Positions 1-9,094 of a DNA stretch of 64,000 nucleotides are shown in pieces. Positions within the stretch are counted from its first letter, which is position 1. Each line of letters starts with the position of its first letter. The stretch comes from Bacteroidota bacterium (GTDB lineage Bacteria > Bacteroidota > Bacteroidia > UBA8524). The position numbers and the translations under genes are program-made. Below the pieces are notes generated by a model. The model searched no databases and was not told where the DNA came from. It saw only the letters and a program-made list of their open reading frames with translations. The stretch spans positions 372,001 through 436,000 of the forward strand of contig WBUH01000001.1 in NCBI GenBank assembly GCA_008933805.1. The letters are read 5' to 3'.

Positions 1-92
1 TTAAAATTTGACGTGATTGTGGGTTGAGCAATAGCGGGGATGCTTAAAATGGCACACATAATGCCGGATAAAAGAGTAGTTAATTTTGTCAT
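1..92 (-). CDS. N-terminus of a secreted protein (cut by window edge)
   Basis: A reading frame opens at the ATG complementary to 90-92 and stays open to base 1. Only 30 codons are visible. They form a typical signal peptide: a lysine near the start, a hydrophobic core (LLSGIMCAIL) and a likely cleavage site after AIA before Gln, as in many exported Bacteroidota proteins. It is divergent from the secreted gene at 227, so the 134-base gap should hold both promoters. The mature protein lies outside the window and its function cannot be judged. Confidence 0.6.
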   Translation of the reverse strand, partial: MTKLTTLLSGIMCAILSIPAIAQPTITSNF

Positions 93-226
93 TAGTCAAT
101 AAAAATATGAGGCGGCAAAGGTATTTTGATAAAATTGGAATGAGTAATTTATACGAGTTTTTTCGATGAAGTAGCGGTGTTTAGAAGATTAGCTGTTTAC
201 AAGTTGCATTTTAATAATTGAGTTAT

Positions 227-2338
227 ATGTGGTCACAATTAAAGGAATTAATTGCAGTCTCTTTGTGTGTCATGCTAACCCCGTTTATTAGTTTCGGGCA
301 AAATGGTTTCTTAACTGTTTTAGATAATAACGGTCAACCTTACGCAGGGAAATACCAACTAAGTGTTGCATTGCCCAGCGGAACCACGTTTGTTACTTTC
401 CCGCAAAAAGGTCAGGGTTCAGCTCTTGATGTAGCTTTTATGAGTTTTGATAAGCACCATAAAAAGCAAATTAGTACCAGCTTTTCATCCAATGATGAGA
501 AATTACCCTTTGGTATTTCAATACACAAAAATACAGTGGTGATATGCGGTCGGGCAAAAAATGTAAACGGTCGGGATGGCCTTTTTCTGCTAAAGACAGA
601 TACTTTGGGCAATATGCTTTGGTACAAAACCTATGGAAACAATCAGCAATTGGTGCCTCGCTGTGTTGCCATTGACGATAACGGTAATATTGCTGTAGGG
701 GGTACCTACAACCCTTGGGAGTATAGCGGGGAGTTACACAGGGCATTCATATTACTTTTAAACTCAAATGGTCAACAAACAACCTTTAGCGCAATCAATA
801 CCAACAGAAATTATCCTCACTTTACCTCAGTAATTGCAGTGCAAGGGGGAGGTTTTATGTTTTGCGGGCAGTTGGGACATGTTTGGGACTATTTTGCTGC
901 CATGGTTGCTAAAGTATCAGCTACAGGAGTTATTGAGTGGGTGCAGTCGTACCGTATGGAATTACCGAGCAATGTATACAGCCTTACATCGGGAACGGCT
1001 GATAGAAGCACCACAAATGCTTGGGCTATGACACAGATTAATGCCAATAAATTTGCTTTGTCTGGCTATTGCAGCGACCATAACCAGTATGGAAACGGGC
1101 ATTCCTATTTTGACGGTTTCACCCTATTAATTGATAACAATGGTAATCCATTAAAGGCAAAGAGATATAGCAACAGCGGCGAAAGTAGTTTTTACCATCC
1201 TGAGTATTTAAAAGACGGAACAATAACAGTTTCAGGCTTCACTTCGGGAGGGAAAACTGCGTATTTATTATTGTTGGACACAGGGCTTAACCGTATTAAC
1301 GAAGCTGCCTATAAAATGTCGGCCAACCAGGGTAATGCCTTTTATACAGCCAATAAGACCGATGCAGGTAAGTATTTAGTAACAGGGGCAATGCAAAGCG
1401 GAACAATGCAATTGCCTGTGCTAGTATCGATGGATTTTACGAATAAAGGATGCGATACCGTTTCAGCACCAATAAGCATCATAGATATACCAATAGCCGG
1501 AATACCTGTAACCTATACCGTTGATGGTATAATCACTGAGTTTCCCGCAGCGGTATCGTCCTCTTGTTTTTGTGATAATACTGCGCCAAGATGCGGCAAT
1601 GTTGAGAATGTTACAATAGGAGTATCTTTTACTGTTAAAATGAAGTCGTGCAACAGCGCAACGGTATACATCGACCGCTCAAGCATAAACACAAAATGCA
1701 GTTACACAACCGCCTTAATTGTTGATGGTGATACTATTAATGCTGATTCAGTAACTATTACCCAAAGCGGGTCAGTAGTTTCAGCAATAGTTAAAATGGG
1801 TAATTGTGTTTTCAGTTCAAAGGATAGCACCATTACACTATCTGCAATAAGTAATAATTTTTTGGGTTCCGATTTAAAGTGTATTGAGTTTAGGAATTGG
1901 CAATTAGATGCCGCAATAGATGGGGACACTTATCAATGGTCTACCGGAGAAACTACGCGTAAAATTGTTGTTGATTCAAGCGGTGTTTATTGGGTGAAGG
2001 TGAAATTAGGCGATTGTGAGTTTATTGATAGTGTTTTTATAGGCTTGTATAATAGTACCGAAAGCTACTTATACATTCCCACAGCGTTTACACCAAACGG
2101 CGACGGAGTTAACGATTACTTTTATATCACTGAAAGCGGGATAGGGAAGTTTAATTGCCTGTTATTTGACCGTTGGGGTGAAATATTATTTAAAACCGAA
2201 GACAAAAATTTTTCTTGGGGAGGAGTATATAGCGGTAAACCATTGCCGTTGGGCGAGTATTACTACATCATCGATTATACTTATACATGCGGCAACATAC
2301 AGCCCACACGTAAAGGGGGAGTAACACTTATAAGATAA
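227..2338 (+). CDS. Secreted protein with gliding motility-associated C-terminal domain (T9SS cargo)
   Basis: The product has a hydrophobic signal peptide (about residues 8-24, ending SFG before Gln), a long beta-rich body and a C-terminal domain beginning near YIPTAFTPNGDGVNDYF. The FTPNGDG motif, followed by LLFDRWGEILF, identifies the gliding motility-associated C-terminal sorting domain (type B) recognised by the type IX secretion system. The protein is therefore probably exported to the cell surface. The body contains delta-60-like repeats (GGTYNPW, LLLLDTG and similar), suggesting a beta-propeller-like fold, followed by a cysteine-rich stretch. A TTG at 218 could add three residues, but the ATG at 227 gives a cleaner signal peptide. 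The 3' end overlaps the convergent RNase gene by 11 bases. The exact role is unknown. Confidence 0.85.
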   Translation: MWSQLKELIAVSLCVMLTPFISFGQNGFLTVLDNNGQPYAGKYQLSVALPSGTTFVTFPQKGQGSALDVAFMSFDKHHKKQISTSFSSNDEKLPFGISIHKNTVVICGRAKNVNGRDGLFLLKTDTLGNMLWYKTYGNNQQLVPRCVAIDDNGNIAVGGTYNPWEYSGELHRAFILLLNSNGQQTTFSAINTNRNYPHFTSVIAVQGGGFMFCGQLGHVWDYFAAMVAKVSATGVIEWVQSYRMELPSNVYSLTSGTADRSTTNAWAMTQINANKFALSGYCSDHNQYGNGHSYFDGFTLLIDNNGNPLKAKRYSNSGESSFYHPEYLKDGTITVSGFTSGGKTAYLLLLDTGLNRINEAAYKMSANQGNAFYTANKTDAGKYLVTGAMQSGTMQLPVLVSMDFTNKGCDTVSAPISIIDIPIAGIPVTYTVDGIITEFPAAVSSSCFCDNTAPRCGNVENVTIGVSFTVKMKSCNSATVYIDRSSINTKCSYTTALIVDGDTINADSVTITQSGSVVSAIVKMGNCVFSSKDSTITLSAISNNFLGSDLKCIEFRNWQLDAAIDGDTYQWSTGETTRKIVVDSSGVYWVKVKLGDCEFIDSVFIGLYNSTESYLYIPTAFTPNGDGVNDYFYITESGIGKFNCLLFDRWGEILFKTEDKNFSWGGVYSGKPLPLGEYYYIIDYTYTCGNIQPTRKGGVTLIR

Positions 2339-3881
2339 TCTCTTCACCAACAGAACTGTCGATGAAATGGTACTCACCAAAGTGGTAAGTATTGTCTAGC
2401 TCAATTTTTACCCAACGTTTGTATTGCATAAACCATTTTTGGCGTATTGAGGGGAAACCGCTTTTTAGGTAGGAAGCAATATATGGGTGCGTAGAGATGG
2501 TAACGTTTTTGATGTTTACGTTTTTAAACAAATACGCTAGTTTTTGTTCAATCTCGTCAGTAATCACAATACTTGGTCCTGCTTGTCCGGTGCCTTTACA
2601 CATTGGGCAGGTTTCAAGCGTTTCAATATTCATTTCGGGGCGTACACGCTGGCGGGTAATCTGTATCAAGCCAAATTTGCTCATCGGCAAAATATTGTGT
2701 CGTGCGCGGTCGCTCTTCATCTCCTCTTTCAACTTCTCATACACAATACGTTTATTGCCTTGGGTCTTTTGGTCTATAAAGTCCACCACAATAATACCGC
2801 CCATATCACGCAGGCGTAATTGGCGTGCTATCTCAGCAGCAGCCTCAAGGTTCACCTTCAGTGCGTTCTCCTCTTGGTTGTTATCATTATCGCTCTTACT
2901 GCCGCTGTTCACATCAATTACGTGCAAAGCTTCAGTGTGTTCGATAATTAAATAACTACCTCCCTGAAACGATACTGTTTTGCCGAACGAAAGTTTAATT
3001 TGCTTATCAACCCCGTACTGCTCAAAAACAGGAGTTTTACCGGTATGCAGTTTCACAATCTTCTCCATATCAGGAGAAATTTGTCCCACATAACGTTTAA
3101 CCTCATCATACACCTTCTGATTGTTTACTACCACATTGGTAAAACTCTCGTTTAGCAAATCGCGCAACAACGATGAGGTTTTATCCATTTCGCCCAGTAT
3201 CCTGAACGGTGGAGAAGCTTTGTGAAGGTTTTTTGTGATTTCGTCCCAGCGGCTTGTGAGTTCAAGCAAATCTTTGTGAAGCTCAGCAGCCGAAGCATCT
3301 TCGGCCACAGTACGTATAATAACGCCAAAACCTTGCGGCTTTATGCTAGCTGCAAGGTTTTTAAGGCGCGAACGTTCTTCGAACGATTTAATCTTTTTAG
3401 ATACGGATATTTGGTTACTAAACGGAACCAATACCATATAACGGCCAGCCAGCGAAATTTCCGAACTGATGCGCGGCCCTTTAGTACTTATAGGCTCTTT
3501 TACCACTTGCACAAGCACGTGGTTACCCTTTTGAAAAACCTCAGTGATTTTTCCTGATTTTACAATATCCTTCTCGGTCTTAAAGGTGGTTAAATCACCC
3601 GTACGGATGCCGCCCTGTTGCGCAAATTTCACAAACTTGTTCAGCGACCGTATTTGAGGTCCCAAATCAAGGTAGTGCAAAAACGCATCTTTCTCATACC
3701 CAACGTTCACAAACGTTGCGTTAAGGCCCGGCATTATTTTTTTGATTTGCCCAAGATAGATATCACCAACTGAGAATTGACCGCCACCGTTTTCTTGGTG
3801 TAGTTCAACCAGTTTTTTATCCTTGAGCAAAGCAATTAGTAATCCCGAGTCAGTGGCATTTACAATTAGTTCATTAGCCAA
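2328..3881 (-). CDS. rng: Ribonuclease G/E family protein
   Basis: The 517-residue protein matches RNase G/E, a single-strand endoribonuclease acting in rRNA maturation and mRNA decay. It has an N-terminal S1-like RNA-binding domain (VGDIYLGQIKKIMPGLNATFV, about residues 37-57), a DNase I-like catalytic region with the metal-binding aspartates in VIDVNSGS and IIVVDFID, and the zinc-link motif CPMCKGTG. The long C-terminal scaffold of E. coli RNase E is absent, so it is nearer RNase G. Downstream of it on the same strand is no other gene; upstream lie a tiny basic ribosomal-type gene, a TPR gene and HU, all in the same direction. Confidence 0.93.
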   Translation of the reverse strand: MANELIVNATDSGLLIALLKDKKLVELHQENGGGQFSVGDIYLGQIKKIMPGLNATFVNVGYEKDAFLHYLDLGPQIRSLNKFVKFAQQGGIRTGDLTTFKTEKDIVKSGKITEVFQKGNHVLVQVVKEPISTKGPRISSEISLAGRYMVLVPFSNQISVSKKIKSFEERSRLKNLAASIKPQGFGVIIRTVAEDASAAELHKDLLELTSRWDEITKNLHKASPPFRILGEMDKTSSLLRDLLNESFTNVVVNNQKVYDEVKRYVGQISPDMEKIVKLHTGKTPVFEQYGVDKQIKLSFGKTVSFQGGSYLIIEHTEALHVIDVNSGSKSDNDNNQEENALKVNLEAAAEIARQLRLRDMGGIIVVDFIDQKTQGNKRIVYEKLKEEMKSDRARHNILPMSKFGLIQITRQRVRPEMNIETLETCPMCKGTGQAGPSIVITDEIEQKLAYLFKNVNIKNVTISTHPYIASYLKSGFPSIRQKWFMQYKRWVKIELDNTYHFGEYHFIDSSVGEEIIL

Positions 3882-3946
3882 AGTGCCGGAGTGTTATTGC
3901 TTCTCAGCTATTTATAAAGAAAATAGAAGGGAAAAGCTAAAACAGC

Positions 3947-4036
3947 TTATTTCTTTTTATGCCTGTTTTTTCTAAGCCTTTTTTTGCGTTTGTGGGTGGC
4001 TATCTTATGACGTTTTCTTTTTTTACCGCTTGGCAT
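3947..4036 (-). CDS. 29-residue very basic protein, AURKAIP1/COX24-like (probable small ribosomal protein)
   Basis: Bases 4036 down to 3947 read as a complete 29-codon frame starting MPSGKKRKRHK and ending RHKKK, with 19 Lys, Arg or His residues and no acidic residue. The sequence resembles the AURKAIP1/COX24 domain. In mitochondria this domain is ribosomal protein mS38, and in mycobacteria a similar peptide is bS22. Short proteins of this type are common in Bacteroidota. The family resemblance is recalled, not computed. The position just upstream of RNase G/E and downstream of a TPR gene on the same strand supports a real translation or RNA-related gene. An accidental frame of this composition is unlikely. 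Confidence 0.75.
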   Translation of the reverse strand: MPSGKKRKRHKIATHKRKKRLRKNRHKKK

Positions 4037-4058
4037 AATTGTAAAATCTTTTAGTTAC

Positions 4059-4892
4059 TTACTTTTTTAATTCTTTTATTATCTGTTCAATCCCTTCTTT
4101 GCTTGCAGCATTCGTAGAGTGAACTTTAGCTTGCTCGTAGTTAAAAATGGCCGCTTGAGTATTACCTATTTTTTGCTGAACTTCAGCTAGATAGAAATAA
4201 AACTCGCCATTTGAGGGCTGCAAAGATACTAATTTCTCAAAACTATGCAACGCTTTGGGCAATTGTCCTGACTCAATTTGCAAAACCCCTAATACAAAAT
4301 TGGCTCTAATGTGGTTGCTATCAGCAGCCAACACTTCTTTTAACATAGGTATTGCTTGCATCACCATATTTCGGTCGGTAACCGTACACATGGCCACACC
4401 TACCTTTGCATCAAGGTTACTGGGGTTTTGTTTAAGTGCCTTTTTGAAACCATCGGCAGCACGTTTTAAGAAAAACGCTGAGGCAGAACTATCCGCAACC
4501 ACCGTTGCGTGCTCGTAATACCGCTGCGAGGCATTCATAAGGTTAAACTCTGATGGGCTACGCTCATACATTTGGGTATAATAGTAACCGGCTACATCAA
4601 AACGTTCAACCGAATCCCAAAACTTTACCAAAGTACGGCACGCGTCAAACGCAACTACCGTATCGGTATTTTTTGCACGTTGCCCTTGTTCATTTACAAA
4701 AGCACGTTCAATATCTGTTAGTTTTTTAGTGGCTTGGGAAATTATATCCGCAAAGTCTGCATTAAATTTAGTACTTGCTTGGTGCGGAGTGAGAGTTTTC
4801 TCAGAAGTGTTAAATCCCTTATATGCAAGAAATGCTACAATAGCAGCACAGCATATAAAAAGTAAACCTGCAACAATGTGTTTTTCTTTCAA
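4059..4892 (-). CDS. Membrane-anchored tetratricopeptide repeat protein
   Basis: This 277-residue protein starts with a short basic end and one hydrophobic segment (about residues 7-25), so it is probably anchored in the inner membrane with the rest outside the cytoplasm. From about residue 145 it carries TPR units, visible as repeated patterns such as ALKQNPSNLDAKVGVAM, VLAADSNHIRANFVLGVLQ and LVSLQPSNGEFYFYLAEVQ. TPR arrays mediate protein-protein contacts; the partner is not evident. It lies in a same-strand group HU, TPR, basic peptide, RNase G/E. Confidence 0.8.
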   Translation of the reverse strand: MKEKHIVAGLLFICCAAIVAFLAYKGFNTSEKTLTPHQASTKFNADFADIISQATKKLTDIERAFVNEQGQRAKNTDTVVAFDACRTLVKFWDSVERFDVAGYYYTQMYERSPSEFNLMNASQRYYEHATVVADSSASAFFLKRAADGFKKALKQNPSNLDAKVGVAMCTVTDRNMVMQAIPMLKEVLAADSNHIRANFVLGVLQIESGQLPKALHSFEKLVSLQPSNGEFYFYLAEVQQKIGNTQAAIFNYEQAKVHSTNAASKEGIEQIIKELKK

Positions 4893-4970
4893 TCTCTTTT
4901 TGTTTAAGTTAAAAAGGACTGCAAAGTAACAATAGTTGCAGGTTACAACAAAACTTTAGCCTAAGCTAAA

Positions 4971-5282
4971 TTAAGCGTTTTCAGGAAGCATGGTTTTTAC
5001 TGCTTCGCTTTTCTTTACTTTATCTACAAAAGTTTTAGCTGGTTTAAACTTGGGAACATAATGCTCATCAATTACGATGGCAGTGTTCTTTGAGATGTTA
5101 CGGGCAACTTTTTTAGCCCTTTTCTTTAAAACAAAACTTCCAAAACCTCTGAAATAAACATTTTTACCTTCTACCATCGATGTTTTCATCACTTTGAAGA
5201 AAGTTTCAACGGTTTGTTGTACCTCGGCTTTGCCGATTCCGGTCTTGTTTACGATTTCGTTGATTACTTCTGCTTTCGTCAT
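4971..5282 (-). CDS. HU/IHF family DNA-binding protein
   Basis: The 103-residue product is a histone-like HU/IHF protein. The N-terminal helices (MTKAEVINEIVNKTGIGKAEV), the beta-arm region starting VYFRGFGSFVLKKR and the C-terminal FKPAKTFVDKV segment are all recognisable. In the arm, RNISKNT replaces the commoner RNPRTGE. It binds and bends DNA as a nucleoid protein. A candidate -7 element lies 54 bases upstream on the minus strand. Specific paralogue assignment (HU or IHF) is not possible from sequence alone. Confidence 0.93.
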   Translation of the reverse strand: MTKAEVINEIVNKTGIGKAEVQQTVETFFKVMKTSMVEGKNVYFRGFGSFVLKKRAKKVARNISKNTAIVIDEHYVPKFKPAKTFVDKVKKSEAVKTMLPENA

Positions 5283-5335
5283 ACACTTTACGATTTAATC
5301 TGTCTTACTTGTTTCAAAACGCCCTTAAGCGGGTG

Positions 5336-5343
5336 CAAATTTA
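5336..5343 (-). promoter_or_regulatory. Candidate -7 element for the HU gene
   Basis: The minus strand reads TAAATTTG, an exact match to the Bacteroidota primary sigma factor -7 consensus TAnnTTTG, 54 bases before the HU start codon. No clear -33 TTG was found 19-21 bases upstream, so this rests on one element. Confidence 0.45.
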
Positions 5344-5432
5344 ACGCTTTTGATAACTAACTACTTATAACATTGTTAAATTTCCACTTTAAAACGCTAA
5401 ATCATTAATATTGTTTTGTGGGAAAATAAAAA

Positions 5433-6503
5433 ATGGGGTTTAGTGATGAAATAATGAGCTGGTATGCTCAAAACCAGCGTCAATTGCCTTGGAGAGGCTC
5501 TAATGACGCATATCGCATTTGGCTGTCAGAAATCATCTTGCAGCAAACAAGGGTGGCGCAAGGCTTACCCTATTACCAAAAGTTTGTGGATAAATATCCC
5601 GACATTGTAGCGTTTGCAAACGCCCCCGAAGACGAAATATTGAAACTTTGGCAAGGGTTGGGTTACTACAGTCGTGCCCGAAACATGCACGCTGCCGCCA
5701 AAACAGTGGCTTCTGAATACGGAGGAAAGTTTCCCCCAAGCTATGCTGAGATTTTAAAACTGAAAGGAGTGGGCAAATACACGGCAGCGGCCATTGCTTC
5801 CATTGCTTTTAATGAACCTGTTGCTGTTGTTGACGGGAACGTGTATCGCGTGCTTGCTCGTTATTTTGGTATTGATGAGCCTATTGATGGCGCTAAGGGT
5901 CAAAAGTTGTTTTTTGAATTGGCTAACCAACTGATTGATACCAATTACCCTGCTATTTACAATCAAGCGGTGATGGAGTTTGGGGCACTGTATTGCAAGC
6001 CTCAAAACCCAGATTGCGGCAACTGCATTTTTGCAACTACTTGTAAAGCCTTTAAAGACAAAACCGTCTCCCAGCTACCCGTTAAGGCAAAAAAGACGGC
6101 GGTTAAGACACGGTACTTCAACTACTTGTTCATTGATAAGGAGGGGAGTACCTATCTGCAAAAGCGAACCAATAAAGATATTTGGCTAAACTTGTTTGAG
6201 TTTCCTTTGATTGAAACCCAAGCTGCTTTGGCGGATAAAAATGTACTGTTAGAACATTCTGATTTTGAAAAAATTATCAACGGTCAGGCGGTTAAATTTA
6301 TCCGTAAAAGTTACCACACAGTGCATAAACTCTCGCATCGTGATATCGATGCTGTGTTTTGGCACATTGGGGTTGAGCCTCTTTTTTTGATAAATAATTC
6401 ACTTATCTTTGAGGTTGGTTTAGGTACTTTGCATCAATACGGAGTATCTAAATTGACGGAGCGTTTTATCTCCGAATACATTGAAAAAGAAACAAGTAAG
6501 TAA
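5433..6503 (+). CDS. mutY: A/G-specific adenine DNA glycosylase
   Basis: MutY removes adenine mispaired with 8-oxoguanine. The N-terminal catalytic domain has PWR, the glutamate in SEIILQQT (Glu33) needed for base excision, the helix-hairpin-helix LKGVGKYTAAAI and the catalytic aspartate in VVDGNVYRV. It is followed by the iron-sulphur cluster ligands with the canonical spacing C-X6-C-X2-C-X5-C (about residues 188-206). The C-terminal half is a MutT-like domain that recognises 8-oxoG. The 356-residue length is normal. It heads a run mutY-ssb-gldE-gldD seen in many Bacteroidota and is divergent from HU. Confidence 0.97.
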   Translation: MGFSDEIMSWYAQNQRQLPWRGSNDAYRIWLSEIILQQTRVAQGLPYYQKFVDKYPDIVAFANAPEDEILKLWQGLGYYSRARNMHAAAKTVASEYGGKFPPSYAEILKLKGVGKYTAAAIASIAFNEPVAVVDGNVYRVLARYFGIDEPIDGAKGQKLFFELANQLIDTNYPAIYNQAVMEFGALYCKPQNPDCGNCIFATTCKAFKDKTVSQLPVKAKKTAVKTRYFNYLFIDKEGSTYLQKRTNKDIWLNLFEFPLIETQAALADKNVLLEHSDFEKIINGQAVKFIRKSYHTVHKLSHRDIDAVFWHIGVEPLFLINNSLIFEVGLGTLHQYGVSKLTERFISEYIEKETSK

Positions 6504-6524
6504 ACTTGATAAGAGTAGAATAAA

Positions 6525-7007
6525 ATGTCAGTAAACAAAGTAATTTTAGTAGGGAATGTGGGCAAAGACCCCGAAGTGAAGTATTTGGATGGTAACAAAG
6601 CCGTTGCCCGTATAACTATAGCTACAAACGAATCATACAGGGATAGAAACGGTCAGTTGGTTGAACAAACCGAATGGCATAATGTAGAGTTGTGGGACGA
6701 TTTGGCCCGCCTTGCCGAGAAATATGTGAAAAAAGGCAAGATGCTTTATATAGAAGGTAAAATACGTACTAATAAGTGGGTAGATAAAGACTCTAACCAA
6801 GAACGTCAAAGCAAATATATACGTGCAAACGCTATGACTTTCTTAGGCGGTGGTACCGGCGGTGGCGGCGAAGAAGGATCAGGCTCTTCTTACAACAAAG
6901 GCGGGAATACAGGTAATTACAGCAATAACAGCGGTGCTCCAACGCAGCAATATGATAATGTTCCTGCTGCACCGGAACCTATGCCCGACGACGATTTGCC
7001 GTTTTAA
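6525..7007 (+). CDS. ssb: Single-stranded DNA-binding protein
   Basis: The first about 110 residues form an OB fold with typical SSB motifs (VNKVILVGNVGKDPEV, TEWHNVELWDDLARLAEKYV, GKMLYIEGKIRTNKW). A flexible glycine- and asparagine-rich linker follows, and the acidic tip DDDLPF is the conserved hook that recruits replication and repair partners. It starts 21 bases after mutY and is probably cotranscribed. Length (160 residues) is normal. Confidence 0.97.
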   Translation: MSVNKVILVGNVGKDPEVKYLDGNKAVARITIATNESYRDRNGQLVEQTEWHNVELWDDLARLAEKYVKKGKMLYIEGKIRTNKWVDKDSNQERQSKYIRANAMTFLGGGTGGGGEEGSGSSYNKGGNTGNYSNNSGAPTQQYDNVPAAPEPMPDDDLPF

Positions 7008-7023
7008 TTAAAATCATACCTAC

Positions 7024-8406
7024 GTGGATATTCCTTCCGAACGAACACAGTTCTTATCAATTATCATAATGCAGGTGTTGCGCCCTGATGTTGACGGCGC
7101 AGCATTGGCAAGCATCATAATAGCCCTTGTAGCTATTGCTTTTTTGCTGTGTTGCTCTGCACTGTTTTCTGCATCAGAAAATGCTTTCTTTTCATTATCA
7201 CCCCAAACCATTGATGAGTTTAGGGAAATGAAGAGCAAGCCCTTTGATACCATCGTGTTTTTTATGGACCACCATAAAAAACTGCTGGCTACCATACTTA
7301 TTGCTAACAATTTTGTGAACGTAGGTATTGTACTAATCTCATCCATCATTTTTGAGTTGGCGTTCGATTTTTCGCAATACCATTTGCTTGGCTTCTTTGT
7401 GCAGGTAGTATTAGTAACCTTCCTGCTGTTGATTTTTGGTGAAATTATGCCCAAAATCTATGCACTGTCAAACAGTCTTAAAATAGCCAAAATAATGGCG
7501 GGGCCGTTGTTTTTCCTTAGCCATAGCTTTCCGTTAAAATACTTTGTACGCTGGTTAGAGCATTCATCTACCATAATAGATAAGCGCATTACCAAAAAGG
7601 GGCATATGCTTTCAGTAGAAGAACTCAACCATGCCATTGATATCACCACTGACGATAAGAGCAGTGTGGAAGAAAAGGGGATACTGAAAAGTATTGTAAA
7701 CTTTGGTAATACATCCGTGAAGCAGATAATGAAGCCCCGCATGGATGTGGTGGCTTTTGAAAATACCTTAACGTTTACCGAGTTGATGAAAAAGGTGAAC
7801 GAGTGGGGGTATTCGCGTGTTCCTATTTATGAAGACAACTTTGATAAAGTAATAGGTATATTAAGTATCAAAGATCTTTTGCCACACCTGAACGAAGGGG
7901 ATGAATACAACTGGCAACCTTTATTGCGCAAGCCCTTTTTTGTACCTGAAACCAAGAAAATCGATGATTTGCTGAAAGATTTTAAGGAAAAACGGATGCA
8001 CATGGCTGTGGTGGTGGATGAGTACGGCGGTACATCAGGCGTGGTAACGATGGAGGATGTGATGGAGGAAATATTTGGTGAGATAAACGATGAGTTTGAT
8101 GTTGAGGAAACCAACTACAGCAAGCTGGACGACAGTACCTTTGTTTTTGAAGGAAAGGTGCAGCTAAACGATATGTGCCGCTTGATGGATATTGATACTG
8201 ATACGTTTGACGATGTGAAAGGTGATGCCGATACATTAGCCGGTTTGTTGCTAGAGATAGCTGGAAAAATACCCAATATTGGGGCTAAATTAGAGTACGA
8301 AAACTTCAGGTTTTTGATAGAATCGGCAGATAAACGTAAAATAAAACGTGTGAAGGTTAAAGTAGTTGATACCCGACAAACCATGCCCATTCTTCCCATC
8401 GATTAA
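7024..8406 (+). CDS. gldE: Gliding motility-associated protein GldE (CNNM/CorC family)
   Basis: The protein has an N-terminal DUF21/CNNM membrane domain with hydrophobic segments in the first about 170 residues (including SALFSASENAFFSLSP), then two CBS domains (IMKPRMDVVAF and MHMAVVVDEYGGTSGVVT) and a C-terminal CorC/HlyC domain. Its place directly before gldD identifies it as GldE, a partner of the gliding and type IX secretion apparatus. GTG at 7024 is the longest start. The in-frame ATG at 7069 gives MQVLRPDVDGAAL and is a reasonable alternative. The gap to ssb is only 16 bases. Confidence 0.92.
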   Translation: MDIPSERTQFLSIIIMQVLRPDVDGAALASIIIALVAIAFLLCCSALFSASENAFFSLSPQTIDEFREMKSKPFDTIVFFMDHHKKLLATILIANNFVNVGIVLISSIIFELAFDFSQYHLLGFFVQVVLVTFLLLIFGEIMPKIYALSNSLKIAKIMAGPLFFLSHSFPLKYFVRWLEHSSTIIDKRITKKGHMLSVEELNHAIDITTDDKSSVEEKGILKSIVNFGNTSVKQIMKPRMDVVAFENTLTFTELMKKVNEWGYSRVPIYEDNFDKVIGILSIKDLLPHLNEGDEYNWQPLLRKPFFVPETKKIDDLLKDFKEKRMHMAVVVDEYGGTSGVVTMEDVMEEIFGEINDEFDVEETNYSKLDDSTFVFEGKVQLNDMCRLMDIDTDTFDDVKGDADTLAGLLLEIAGKIPNIGAKLEYENFRFLIESADKRKIKRVKVKVVDTRQTMPILPID

Positions 8407-8450
8407 GTAAAGCCATACTACTATATCCCAAATTCCGTTAAACTTGTACC

Positions 8451-9029
8451 ATGCGTTATAAAACCATTATTGCTTTGTGTTTAGTGGCAGTTTTTGCTGC
8501 CTGCAAACAAGATTATACCCCAAAACGCAAAGGATATTTCCGTATTGATTTACCCGAGAAGCAGTATGTCCAATACAACAGCAACTGCCCGTTTACCTTT
8601 GAATACCCAACGTATGCTGGTGTTTTTGCTGATTCAAGTTCAAATACAGAGCCTTGCTGGTTAAATGTTCGCTACCCGCAATTTAATGCGGTGCTGCATC
8701 TTACCTATAAAGATTTTAACGGTAATAACGAAAAGCTGGCTGAGTTGGAAGAACAAAGCCGTAAATATGCCTACGAGCATACCATAAAAGCGCAAGACAT
8801 TACTCCCATGCTGGTGGATGATACTGCCCGCAGTATGTATATCACCACTTTTAGTTTAGAGGGTGAAACGGCCACTTCCTTCCGTTTTTATGCTACCGAT
8901 AACAAGCGCCACTATCTTGATGGGGCGTTTTATTTTAACCACCGCACCAATGTTGATTCTATTGCACCCGTGCAAGAGTTTATTATGAAAGACATTGAGC
9001 GGATGCTTGAAACCCTTAACTGGAAATAA
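8451..9029 (+). CDS. gldD: Gliding motility lipoprotein GldD
   Basis: The 192-residue protein begins with a lipoprotein signal peptide whose lipobox AVFAAC places the acylated cysteine at residue 18. The following YTPKRKGYFRIDLPEKQY is characteristic of GldD, an essential component of gliding motility in Bacteroidota that is linked to type IX secretion. It follows gldE by 44 bases, the conserved gldE-gldD arrangement. Confidence 0.93.
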   Translation: MRYKTIIALCLVAVFAACKQDYTPKRKGYFRIDLPEKQYVQYNSNCPFTFEYPTYAGVFADSSSNTEPCWLNVRYPQFNAVLHLTYKDFNGNNEKLAELEEQSRKYAYEHTIKAQDITPMLVDDTARSMYITTFSLEGETATSFRFYATDNKRHYLDGAFYFNHRTNVDSIAPVQEFIMKDIERMLETLNWK

Positions 9030-9066
9030 AAAACCTTCTGAAACCGTTTGCACGATTATCAGAAGG
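9027..9066 (-). terminator. Terminator of the T9SS cargo gene at 9095
   Basis: CCTTCTGA (9034-9041) pairs perfectly with TCAGAAGG (9059-9066) across a 17-base loop. Read on the minus strand the stem is followed by a T-run (complement of 9027-9033), the form of an intrinsic terminator for the minus-strand gene. It also sits just beyond gldD, but lacks a T-run in that direction. Confidence 0.6.
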
Positions 9067-9094
9067 CGATACACTTCAACTATTGGTATGTGTT

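Noticed and set aside
2497-2955. Open frame of 152 codons antisense to RNase G/E
   Set aside because: It lies entirely within conserved RNase G/E coding sequence and the translation is Ser/Ile-rich shadow sequence without motifs.
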